27,879 nt of DNA, taken from contig CAZGGU010000010.1 in assembly GCA_964525395.1 (NCBI GenBank), forward strand, positions 1-27,879. The letters run 5' to 3'. Both the position numbers and the translations under genes were made by a program. The notes beneath the pieces were generated by a model, which saw nothing but the letters and a program-made list of their open reading frames with translations, had not been told where the DNA came from and did no database searches. Shown piece by piece: positions 1-7,847 of the stretch. The stretch comes from 2-01-FULL-39-10-A sp964525395 (GTDB taxonomy: Bacteria > Patescibacteriota > Microgenomatia > Levybacterales > UBA12049). The stretch's first letter is position 1. Each line of letters begins with the position of its first letter.

Positions 1-1011
1 CTAGCTGAATTAAAAGGATTTGTTCACGCAGTTCCTAATCAAGGTATTCTAATTAATACTTTAACCCTTCAGGAAGCTAAAGATAGTTCGGCAGTTGAAA
101 ATATTATTACTACACACGATGAAATATTTAAAGCAGAATTAGGCAAGGAATTAATACAAAATATAGCAACTAAAGAAGTGCAAAGTTATAACTTAGCACT
201 CCATGAAGGAACTACAAGAGTTTTAAATTCTGGAGGATTAATCAAAAATGAATGCATTTTGACTGTGCAAGAATATTTAGAGGGTAATAAGGCAGGTTAT
301 AGAAAAATACACGGTACTGTACTAAAGAATGATAAAACGGGAGAATTAGTCTATGAACCGCCTCAAGATATACATGAGATTGAAGCATTAATGTCTGATT
401 TATTAAATTATATTAATGTAGATGATCTTCACAATATTGACCCTCTAATTAAAATGGCTATTATCCATTTTCAATTTGAATCTATTCATCCTTTTTATGA
501 TGGAAATGGTAGAACTGGAAGAATTTTGATTATTTTATACCTAATGGCTAAAGGTTATTTAAATATACCAGTGTTATATCTAAGTCGTTATATTATTCAA
601 AACAAAAATGATTACTATTTTTATTTACAAGATGTACGTGACAATAACAACTGGGAACAATGGATTTTATACATGTTAGAAGGAGTTAGACTTACAGCTC
701 TTGATACAATTTGGCTTATAAACAATATAAAAGAACTTATGCAAGAGTATAAAATTTTCTTAAGAGATAACTTTTCATTCTATAGTCAAGATTTACTGAA
801 TAATTTATTTAATCATCCCTATACTAAAATTGACTTTGTGAAAGATGACTTAGGTATAACAAGACAAACTGCATCAAAATATCTTAAAGAACTTTCTGAC
901 CATCCATCTGGATTAGTTAAACATATACAAATCGGAAAATTTAGTTATTTTATTAATGTTAAACTTTTTAATCTTTTTGCACATGAAAGAAATCTCAAGT
1001 TAATTAAATGA
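1..1011 (+). CDS. Fic-domain protein AMPylator, 5' end missing
   Basis: The frame is open from base 1, so the gene starts outside the window; 336 residues are visible. The N-terminal part holds a Fic_N-like segment with the autoinhibitory pattern S-x-x-x-E-N (visible residues 29-34, SSAVEN). The core motif HPFYDGNGRTGR lies at visible residues 163-174 (bases 487-522), with the catalytic His and the GNGR phosphate-binding loop intact. The C terminus (around LGITRQTASKYLKEL) reads as a winged helix-turn-helix, common in Fic proteins of this architecture. Known for the family: transfer of AMP from ATP onto hydroxyl side chains of target proteins, inhibited when the SxxxE(G/N) glutamate blocks ATP. 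An internal GTG at 178 would give a shorter protein but would cut off the inhibitory helix, so it is not preferred. Target unknown. It lies 47 nt before a recombinase gene and may be element cargo. Confidence 0.93.
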   Translation, partial: LAELKGFVHAVPNQGILINTLTLQEAKDSSAVENIITTHDEIFKAELGKELIQNIATKEVQSYNLALHEGTTRVLNSGGLIKNECILTVQEYLEGNKAGYRKIHGTVLKNDKTGELVYEPPQDIHEIEALMSDLLNYINVDDLHNIDPLIKMAIIHFQFESIHPFYDGNGRTGRILIILYLMAKGYLNIPVLYLSRYIIQNKNDYYFYLQDVRDNNNWEQWILYMLEGVRLTALDTIWLINNIKELMQEYKIFLRDNFSFYSQDLLNNLFNHPYTKIDFVKDDLGITRQTASKYLKELSDHPSGLVKHIQIGKFSYFINVKLFNLFAHERNLKLIK

Positions 1012-1058
1012 GCTTTTTTTAACATGAGAAACCCAACATGTTAATATATTAATGATTC

Positions 1059-2584
1059 ATGAAAGCAATAATAATTTCACGAGTAAGCACTGAAGAACAG
1101 AAAGAAGCTGGCAATTCCCTACCTGCTCAGATAGCTCGACTGGAAAAATACTGTCTTCAAAAGAGTTTCACAGTCATCAAGAACTTTAGCTTTGATGAAA
1201 GTGCATATAAGGACACTCGAAAGGAATTTGATGATATTCTGGACTTTGTCATATCTCATAAGGAAAAACTTGCGGTATGTTTTGATAAGGTAGATCGACT
1301 GTCCAGAAATGTATTTGATAAGAGAGTATCCATACTCTATGAGAAAGCGATAAAAGACGAAATAGAGCTTCACTTCGTATCAGATGGTCAAGTAATTAAC
1401 AGTAAATTATCAGCAGTAGAAAAGTTTAACTTCAGTATAAGCTTAGGCCTTGCTAAGTATTACTCGGATGCTATTAGCGACAATGTTAAAAGAGCCATTG
1501 AAGCTAAGCTTCGTAAGGGAGAATGGCCAAGTAAAGCTCCATTAGGCTATAAGAACATTACCCTAGCAGATGAAAAAAAAGATATTGTTGTTGATGAGTT
1601 TAATTCGCTTCTCGTAAAGAAAATGTTTGAGTGGTATTCAACTGGTGCGTTTTCTTTTATGACAATACGTCAGAAATTGAAAAAAGATTNNNNNNNNNNA
1701 ACTTAATCGTTTCACAGGGCTTCCTCGATAAGATACTCAAAAATCCCTTTTATTACGGGGTTATGAACTTTAATGGCAATCTATACCCTCATAAGTATCA
1801 ACCCATCATAGGAAAGGATTTATTTGATGCTGTACAGGCTGTTAAGGCTGGACATCATAAAAAGAAGTTTAAATATGCAGGTCTAGACTATGCTTATAGA
1901 GGTCTGCTTAATTGTGCGGATTGTGGACTTGCTATAACTCCTGAAAAGAAGAAAGGTAAATATATTTATTATCACTGTACTCAATATAACAAAAAGCATG
2001 GTGCTACTTGGATACGTGAGGAAGAAATAACTACCCAACTGGCAAGGTTATTTAAAGGTATACACATACCTAGAGAAATCATTGAAGAAATAACTACTAC
2101 TCTTAAAGCAAATCATGAGGATAAAAGCGAATTCAGGAAGGTACACGCTGAAAAGCTATATAAAGAACGTGAAGTATGGGTAAAGAGAAAAGAGCAACTA
2201 TTTATTGAAAAGCTTGATGGTAGTATTACTAACGCTGAATACAACACTCACTACAATAATTTCATAGACAAGATTACAAACATTGATGCTCAATTAGCAC
2301 AGTTTGAGGATGCAGAAGATACCTATTATACAAATGCTAACGGTTTACTGGAACTGGCTAACCGTGCCTATGATCTATTTATGAGTTCTGAAGTAGAAGA
2401 AAAGAGGCAGTTGATCAATCTTACACTTCAGAACTTGAGATTAGAGGGCAAGAAAGTGCGTTACGACTTCATAAAACCCTTCGATCAGATCTTCTTATAT
2501 GCTGATCGTCAACAATGGCTCGCGAGGTTGCCTCCAGGTGGAACCAAATTCTACCAAGCCTCCTTCAAACATTCGAAAAACTAA
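1059..2584 (+). CDS. Large serine recombinase, interrupted by assembly gap
   Basis: The N-terminal resolvase domain begins with the catalytic motif SRVSTEEQ (nucleophile Ser10) and has the conserved KVDRLSRN segment. After the gap comes the recombinase domain (NPFYYGVMNFNG), a zinc-ribbon segment with C-x2-C and a later H-C pair (CADCGL...YYHC), and a charged coiled-coil region. This is the serine-integrase layout: DNA cleavage through a 5'-phosphoserine intermediate, used for integration or excision of elements. Ten Ns at 1690-1699 put the two halves in different frames. Because the gap length is arbitrary, this is most simply one gene, and the missing bases cover the start of the recombinase domain. 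The protein start ATG follows an AT-rich stretch with the inverted repeat AACATG-N10-CATGTT at 1021-1042. The gene is transcribed toward the interior of the element, like a PLD-like gene directly downstream. Confidence 0.9.
1690..1699. other. Assembly gap (10 N)
   Basis: Ten Ns inside the serine recombinase gene. The flanking coding frames disagree, so the true gap length is not 10 or is not a known size. Confidence 0.99.
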
Positions 2585-2658
2585 AAAAACTTGGATTTAC
2601 CTATTGCAAAGGCAACATCTCCATTATTGTACCAGAAAAGGAGCGCAAAAATGTTTAA
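2515..2658 (+). CDS. Possible small ORF overlapping recombinase end and PLD start
   Basis: A 47-codon ATG ORF lies in another frame. It overlaps the last 70 nt of the recombinase gene and ends with a TAA that overlaps the ATG of the PLD-like gene. Its product begins MAREVASRWN and has an amphipathic stretch (LLQTFEKLKKLGF) followed by a short hydrophobic strand (NISIIVPEK), so it reads more like protein than like a random shadow. The chain of overlaps would suit translational coupling from recombinase to PLD gene. No family is recognised. It could equally be the chance frame left by a frameshift near the recombinase C terminus. Confidence 0.3.
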   Translation: MAREVASRWNQILPSLLQTFEKLKKLGFTYCKGNISIIVPEKERKNV

Positions 2659-3130
2659 TTTTAAGCATTTTATAAATCTGTACTCTGATCGTTTCACCTC
2701 TCGCCTCTTTGACGAAACAACTTTTTATAAAGCCTTTGTTCAGGATTTAAATTCATGTCAAAACGAACTTATCATTGAAAGCCCATTTATTACCCCATCA
2801 AGAATCGAGAAGTTAGTTCCATCCTTCAAAAAACTATTAAATAAAAACGTAAAAATATGCATTATTACCAGAGATCCTGCTGAACATGATGAAATTATTC
2901 GATATCAGGTTGCAAATGAAATACTTAAATGTAGTGAGATGGGTATAAAAGTAGTTTTATTACAAGGCAATCATCATAGAAAATTAGCCATCCTAGACAG
3001 AAAAATACTTTGGGAAGGCAGCTTGAATATATTGTCTTTCAATAGCAGTCTTGAAATTATGAGGAGAATACAGGCGGAAAAGTCTGCAAAAGAGATGTAT
3101 GACTTTTTAAACTTAGACAAAGTTATTTGA
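2651..3130 (+). CDS. Phospholipase D-like (single HKD) protein
   Basis: The product is about 159 residues. It contains one HKD motif, HRKLAILD, near residue 112, followed by WEGSLNILS, the typical G-S-x-N continuation of PLD-superfamily active sites. Proteins with one HKD motif act as dimers in this superfamily, which includes nucleases such as Nuc and BfiI as well as lipases. No signal peptide is seen, so a nucleic-acid-related role beside a recombinase is plausible but inferred. I chose ATG 2651 because AGGAG lies at 2639-2643 with 7 nt spacing. A longer frame starting with TTG at 2591 has no such signal. The stop TGA shares its A with the next ATG (TGATG), suggesting coupling to the following small gene. 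Confidence 0.75.
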   Translation: MFNFKHFINLYSDRFTSRLFDETTFYKAFVQDLNSCQNELIIESPFITPSRIEKLVPSFKKLLNKNVKICIITRDPAEHDEIIRYQVANEILKCSEMGIKVVLLQGNHHRKLAILDRKILWEGSLNILSFNSSLEIMRRIQAEKSAKEMYDFLNLDKVI

Positions 3131-3366
3131 TGTATACTATGCACATGAGCAAAAAACCAGATAGATATCAAATCAATGAAAAAGATATCAATACAGTTTT
3201 GAAGATTTTAAGACGCATAGATCCTAAAAATGCGACTCCTGAAATGGCCATAACTATTTTAGAACATTTTCAAGCGAAATTTCATATTCTAGCTCATGAA
3301 GATCCAGATAAACTAGTGGAATTATTCGACCAATTAAAAGAAGAAAAAAGATTAAAAACAAATTAG
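3130..3366 (+). CDS. Small hypothetical protein (about 78 aa)
   Basis: A highly charged, predicted mostly helical protein (ILRRIDPKNATPEMAITILEHF, then a Glu/Lys-rich tail). No family recognised and no membrane segment. The start is uncertain. ATG 3130 overlaps the upstream stop by one base, while the in-frame ATG at 3145 lies 6 nt after TATACT (3133-3138), which would fit a leaderless start from its own promoter, although no convincing -35 is visible. Its 3' end overlaps the convergent gene on the other strand by 4 bp. A role linked to the recombinase or the PLD-like gene is only suggested by position. Confidence 0.6.
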   Translation: MYTMHMSKKPDRYQINEKDINTVLKILRRIDPKNATPEMAITILEHFQAKFHILAHEDPDKLVELFDQLKEEKRLKTN

Positions 3367-4139
3367 TCTTCATAGAAGATGATTTTTTCACCCGATTGTC
3401 TACTTGCTTTACCAGCTTCTATCATATAGTAATTTTCCTTTTGACCATTCAGAACACTCTTAAACGAAGCAAAATATGGTTTACCTTGTATCTCATAAAT
3501 CATACTCACAATGTCGTTTACTGGAATTATTTTTTCGTTGACGATGAGATTACTTTTCTTGGTATCAAAATTTATTTCACCAATAAATAGAGTGTTATTA
3601 ATTATTGAAATAGCAGTAATAATATTATAATCTGGCGACTTATAAACACGTTTCCAGAGATCCGGTTTATCAGGCCTGATACTAATGAGCATATTATTAT
3701 GACTATCCTGATTTGATCGAAAGGTACAAAGCACTTCATTTTCATTCTTAATAAACACGCTATCGCAATATTTGTCCAGATTTATAGTGTTATAAAAAGT
3801 CTGCTTCTTGTTATAGACAATATTCCCGTCATAATAATCTAAAAGCACCTCTTTTATTTCTTTTTCTTTCTGTTTCGTTTCAAGATTATAAATGGTAGTC
3901 AGTGGTTTGTCCGTTTGGATAATAAGCAGGTATGGATAATGCACCAAAACCTTATCAGGATATTGTTTTAAGGTATATGCATTATCAAATACATATAGTT
4001 TAGAATCTTGAAGATATACCATACCACTCGTTATATTTTGAGTATTATCCTTATTAATAAAGAAAAAATACCAGATTAAAAACAGAAAAAGCATTAAAAC
4101 TACTCCAAACGCGAGTAGTTTTCGTTGATTTTTTTTCAT
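3363..4139 (-). CDS. Membrane-anchored protein of unknown function at T4SS operon end
   Basis: 258 residues. Residues about 8-28 form one strongly hydrophobic helix (VVLMLFLFLIWYFFF) after a Lys/Arg-rich start, so the rest is predicted to lie outside the membrane. The outer part is rich in short beta-like segments with repeated turns (VYLQDSKLYVFDN, LLIIQTDKPLTTIYNLETKQ, and so on), which suggests an all-beta or propeller-like fold, but no named family can be assigned. It is the last gene of the conjugation operon, 3 nt after the M23 peptidase stop, so a structural or accessory role in the secretion machine is a reasonable inference. It ends convergently with a plus-strand gene, with 4 bp overlap and no obvious terminator between them. 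Confidence 0.75.
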   Translation of the reverse strand: MKKNQRKLLAFGVVLMLFLFLIWYFFFINKDNTQNITSGMVYLQDSKLYVFDNAYTLKQYPDKVLVHYPYLLIIQTDKPLTTIYNLETKQKEKEIKEVLLDYYDGNIVYNKKQTFYNTINLDKYCDSVFIKNENEVLCTFRSNQDSHNNMLISIRPDKPDLWKRVYKSPDYNIITAISIINNTLFIGEINFDTKKSNLIVNEKIIPVNDIVSMIYEIQGKPYFASFKSVLNGQKENYYMIEAGKASRQSGEKIIFYED

Positions 4140-4142
4140 ATA

Positions 4143-4919
4143 TTATTTTATATAAATCATTGGATTAACTGGTAACCATATGGTTCCGCTTTTAATCCTA
4201 ATCTCATAATGAATATGTTCCGCGGTGGAACGGCCGGTATTGCCCATTTCACCGATAGCTGATCCAGCTTGTACCGTATTTCCTGACGCAACATACACAT
4301 TTTTCATATGCATATAGATGGTCTGCAATGAACCGTCACCACTGGTCACCTCTACCGTTTCAGATCCATAGGAATCTATATAAAAGTGCACAACTCCCGA
4401 ATGTGTCGCGTAAACGACCACTTTTTTATTTTGTTGATATGATTGATTATTTGAATAATAGTTGTCATTTGGTACCAAATCTATTCCCGTATGATTCCGT
4501 CCAAAGGTTAGAAAATATGATGGTTCCATAAAACCAGCAGTTATTGATCCAAACTCAAACCCATGTCCTCCTAAGGGAATCTGCATCGGAATACTCGTTT
4601 GAATAAAAGTACTATCTGATGAAGCATGTGTACTCGAAGTAAAGGGATCTATAATTTTCTGTAAAAAACCTTCCGTTGCTAAAAACGGCGACAGAATTAT
4701 TGTTCCAATTACGACAAATAAAAATATTCCTAAAACAACCAACGATACAATACAACCAAGTATTGGGCCTTTAAACTGCAATGCCGCATCTCCAACTAGT
4801 GGAAACGGAATAATGAGATTTATTGCAGTTTTAATGATTGAGTCGATAATAAATCCAAAGGGATCATTTTTAAATGTACGGGCTGCCTGAATTCGGTTAA
4901 ATAATTTCATCTGAACCAT
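4143..4919 (-). CDS. M23/LytM-type peptidoglycan endopeptidase of conjugation system
   Basis: 258 residues. One or two hydrophobic segments lie at about residues 25-85 (GCIVSLVVLGIFLFVVIG), and a C-terminal LytM/M23 domain follows. Zinc ligands are visible as H-x3-D in HTGIDL and H-x-H in HIHYEI, and the YMHM segment preceding GNTG is typical. The family cleaves peptide cross-bridges of peptidoglycan. In conjugation operons of Gram-positive-like design the hydrolase opens the wall for the secretion channel, and here it sits directly after VirB4. The start ATG at 4919 overlaps the VirB4 end by 23 bp. A second in-frame ATG at 4910 is possible, and neither has a clear Shine-Dalgarno, so translation is probably coupled to VirB4. 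Confidence 0.9.
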   Translation of the reverse strand: MVQMKLFNRIQAARTFKNDPFGFIIDSIIKTAINLIIPFPLVGDAALQFKGPILGCIVSLVVLGIFLFVVIGTIILSPFLATEGFLQKIIDPFTSSTHASSDSTFIQTSIPMQIPLGGHGFEFGSITAGFMEPSYFLTFGRNHTGIDLVPNDNYYSNNQSYQQNKKVVVYATHSGVVHFYIDSYGSETVEVTSGDGSLQTIYMHMKNVYVASGNTVQAGSAIGEMGNTGRSTAEHIHYEIRIKSGTIWLPVNPMIYIK

Positions 4920-7041
4920 GTGTTGTAAATACTAAATCTTGTTCAAATGGCAGAACCGATATATTCAGACGAATATGTTCATTTTCTCGAAATAATACAA
5001 CTTCTCCTATTCCCAGATGACCCAATTGTTGTTTTTCTTCATCAGTCATCGGATAAATGGTGGCAATTTCACTCAATGTGGCATATGACTGTTTTAATAA
5101 TATTTTCGTTTCAGAGTTTGTAATAATCGCTTTTCCGTATTCATTTTTCAAAAAATCTTCTACATCTTGCGTGATAGAAACTACCCCGACATTACGTTTT
5201 CTGGCTTGCTTAACCAGCTCTCTATAGAAGATTGCAACTTCGGGGTCGACCAGTAGTTTATGCGCTTCATCAATAAAAAGCATTCGTTTTTTATTATTAT
5301 GCTTATTGACTAAATTCCAGATAAGAGAGGTCAACAGATACATCGCAGGATCTCGTTTTTCATCTTTTTTCAAATCGTGAAGATCCAAAACGATAATATC
5401 ACTTTGTAAATCCAACTGTCGCGTTGAGTTAAATACTCCTCGTAGGCTTCCTGTTGATAAGACGCTTAAATCCTTTTGCATTGGGTGATCTTTTAATGAG
5501 TCCAATAAATTGTCAAACGTAGGCACACCACGATCGTATAGTTGTATAAGCTTCTCATCGAGCAAAGCGCTATTGTAATGATTGGAAGAAATAAAAAACT
5601 TCAGGAATGTTTTGAGGGTTGAAATATGATCTAAAATATCATTCTCCTGAGAACTATTGATAAAAAACGGATTGATACCGTTTTCCCGTGAGAACTGGAT
5701 TACTTCTCCACCCAAACTACGCGCAAGGTTTACATATTCCCCTTCCGGATCAATAATAAGAATCTGTACACCTTTCATATAGAGTCTGTTCATAAGGATT
5801 TTAGCCGTCACACTTTTACCAGATCCGGAGACTCCAAAAATATTGATGTTATTATTCCGTGAAGTAAATGGATCAATAAATACTAAAGAATTATTAAACG
5901 CGTTTGCGCCCATAAAAATGCCGTTTGGATCATTGAGTTGCTTTGAAATAAACGGCATTAAGTATGAAGCAGCAGTCGATTGAAGAATACGGTTTTCTTT
6001 GAGATGATCGGTACTAAATGGTAAAAAGTTTTTAAATGCTGTTTTCATACCAAATGTATACTGGTTAAACGTAAGATCCATTGTCCCAGCGAGGTTTTGC
6101 AGTTGTTTATGCAGTTCTGCCAACTCTTTTTCATCAGCCGCTTCCAGTTGAAGATATAGAGAATAAATGACACCTTTCTCAGATTCGTGTACCAATTCAT
6201 CAATAAAGCTCATTACCTCTTCGATATGCTTATCTATCTGCTGATCACGGACTTTACCATGTTTTAAGCGTTCATTCTGCTGCATCTCAAGCACTGATAG
6301 TCGTTGTCTGGCTTTTTTCAGTAATTCACTACTTGGTGAGGATTCGATAAATATGCTTAATGTAAATGGCAGTGACGAAGTTAATAGTTTAAAAAAAAGA
6401 TACGGGCTTAAATAAGCCGGTATATCGGCCAGATAATAGAATCGCTTCAATTTCGTTCCGACTTGGAGATGTGAGCTATATTCTTGTATATACTCGCTTT
6501 TATATGACTTTGTTCCATTCCGGTCAATCTGTATCCCATCATCATCTTTTTTGATAGTAAGATGAAACTCGGCTTTTTTACTTTCTTTAACAGCGTATTC
6601 ATAAGCTCTTTTTTCTTTTTGATAGTTCAGATAATACTTGCCCTGTCTAAGGGGATTCGTACTCCTGAGCAAGGTCGGTTTCCGTAACTGAGGAATACTG
6701 CTTGTTATAAACGGCGTCTTTTCAATTAATTCCTGCTGTGTCGCAATTACCTGCATCAACCGTTTTATTTCATATTTTAGTGCCGTTGTCGCTACAGTAT
6801 ACGGGAGCTTTGATTCACCATTAAAAAACTGTTTCTCAATTTCTTGTAAACCGCTACTTTTCATCGCGTATAAATCATATTCCCGCTTTATTTTTTTAAG
6901 ATCAAATGTTTGTTTTTTTGTTTGATCGCGTAACAACTCTACCCGTTCCTGTAACCTTTGACTCATTCGAATATGGAATATATTTTTATTAAAACCGGCA
7001 GCGTGCTTTTGAATGAATTGTGTCATTGATGATATATTCAT
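4897..7041 (-). CDS. virB4: VirB4/TraC-type conjugation ATPase
   Basis: 714 residues. It has a Walker A motif in VSGSGKSVTAK at about residue 402, followed by LIIDPEGEY, and a Walker B motif in RMLFIDEAHKLL near residue 590. The late ISQDVEDF segment matches the sensor part of this ATPase class. The N-terminal half carries charged helical segments and the TraC/CagE-like region. VirB4 powers pilus and channel assembly and substrate transfer at the cytoplasmic side of the membrane. Its start overlaps the preceding gene by ATGA at 7038-7041 and its end overlaps the M23 gene, so the operon is tightly coupled. I use virB4 as a family name only. The canonical N-terminal domain appears partly supplied by the separate upstream gene. 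Confidence 0.95.
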   Translation of the reverse strand: MNISSMTQFIQKHAAGFNKNIFHIRMSQRLQERVELLRDQTKKQTFDLKKIKREYDLYAMKSSGLQEIEKQFFNGESKLPYTVATTALKYEIKRLMQVIATQQELIEKTPFITSSIPQLRKPTLLRSTNPLRQGKYYLNYQKEKRAYEYAVKESKKAEFHLTIKKDDDGIQIDRNGTKSYKSEYIQEYSSHLQVGTKLKRFYYLADIPAYLSPYLFFKLLTSSLPFTLSIFIESSPSSELLKKARQRLSVLEMQQNERLKHGKVRDQQIDKHIEEVMSFIDELVHESEKGVIYSLYLQLEAADEKELAELHKQLQNLAGTMDLTFNQYTFGMKTAFKNFLPFSTDHLKENRILQSTAASYLMPFISKQLNDPNGIFMGANAFNNSLVFIDPFTSRNNNINIFGVSGSGKSVTAKILMNRLYMKGVQILIIDPEGEYVNLARSLGGEVIQFSRENGINPFFINSSQENDILDHISTLKTFLKFFISSNHYNSALLDEKLIQLYDRGVPTFDNLLDSLKDHPMQKDLSVLSTGSLRGVFNSTRQLDLQSDIIVLDLHDLKKDEKRDPAMYLLTSLIWNLVNKHNNKKRMLFIDEAHKLLVDPEVAIFYRELVKQARKRNVGVVSITQDVEDFLKNEYGKAIITNSETKILLKQSYATLSEIATIYPMTDEEKQQLGHLGIGEVVLFRENEHIRLNISVLPFEQDLVFTTHGSDEII

Positions 7042-7847
7042 CTGAGTGTTGATTGAGCAAAACTGATTAACTCGGTTGTATCAAGAGGCTTGACAGAAAT
7101 ATTACAAGCAACAACAGCAGAGGAAAAACGTATTGCTATGTCGTTTAACTTTTTAATTGCTTTGACTTTCTCATATGGTTTTTCCGTGTTGCAGGGAACA
7201 GAAAATACTGCATAATGCCGAGTTATAGTAAACGCATTATTCTGTATGAGATCTGATATGTCGTGGATATAGCGATCAATAAGCGGTTCTCGTTTTGTGT
7301 TTGAATCATCGTAGAGGCGTGATAAGTGTTTTGAATAGTCCTGAATATTTGCTTTCTCTTTTTTCACAATAAACTGAACCTGAGAAGACAACAGATGGAT
7401 CATTTGCTTTAATTTGATGAAAAAATGCTCACGATCCTGATCATTCAGTAGGGCGATATCAAATGGCTCAACTTCATACATTTTGACGATGGTATTCTTT
7501 CTGATAATACAGGTATCCTGAATGGCAAAATCTACAAAATATGGCTCAAGGTCATTATGCCGATGCTCTTTTTTTGTCGTTTTAAATGTTATTCCTCTTG
7601 GCACGATTTTATAAATTGCCTGATTATCTATCTTCTGTGTAACCAAAGCAATAAAAAAGATCTCAGTGACTATAACAGTTGAGATAAAGTACGACCAGTT
7701 AAAAACATGCAGGAAATATTGAAAAAAGATAAATATCAGTCCTGCAAGAATCGCACCTACTGAGACAGCAATCATCGTATCTGTAAAAAACAGACTTCGC
7801 AAAATATGGACTCTAATGTCATCTTTATATATTCTGACGCTTTTCAT
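7038..7847 (-). CDS. PrgI/TraC-N-like membrane protein of T4SS
   Basis: 269 residues. Two hydrophobic helices lie at about residues 24-48 and 52-70 near the N terminus, as in PrgI/VirB3-type proteins. A soluble part follows (residues about 90-265) that resembles the N-terminal domain of TraC/VirB4 proteins: YEVEPFDIALLNDQDREHFF, then YAVFSVPCN. In many systems this domain is fused to VirB4; here it is separate and directly upstream. The likely role is to link the ATPase to the membrane channel. It overlaps the VirB6-like gene by 23 bp and the VirB4 gene by 4 bp. The family call is from pattern and context. Confidence 0.75.
   Translation of the reverse strand: MKSVRIYKDDIRVHILRSLFFTDTMIAVSVGAILAGLIFIFFQYFLHVFNWSYFISTVIVTEIFFIALVTQKIDNQAIYKIVPRGITFKTTKKEHRHNDLEPYFVDFAIQDTCIIRKNTIVKMYEVEPFDIALLNDQDREHFFIKLKQMIHLLSSQVQFIVKKEKANIQDYSKHLSRLYDDSNTKREPLIDRYIHDISDLIQNNAFTITRHYAVFSVPCNTEKPYEKVKAIKKLNDIAIRFSSAVVACNISVKPLDTTELISFAQSTLR

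Noticed and set aside
1021..1042. AACATG-N10-CATGTT as recombinase attachment core
   Set aside because: It is a short inverted repeat in AT-rich DNA with no second copy found in the window. An operator is equally likely, so it is not annotated separately.
2516..2570. Possible tRNA-derived attachment site at the end of the first recombinase (TGGCTCGCGAGG)
   Set aside because: The complement resembles an acceptor end with CCA, but no T-arm with TTCRA pattern or matching stem follows.
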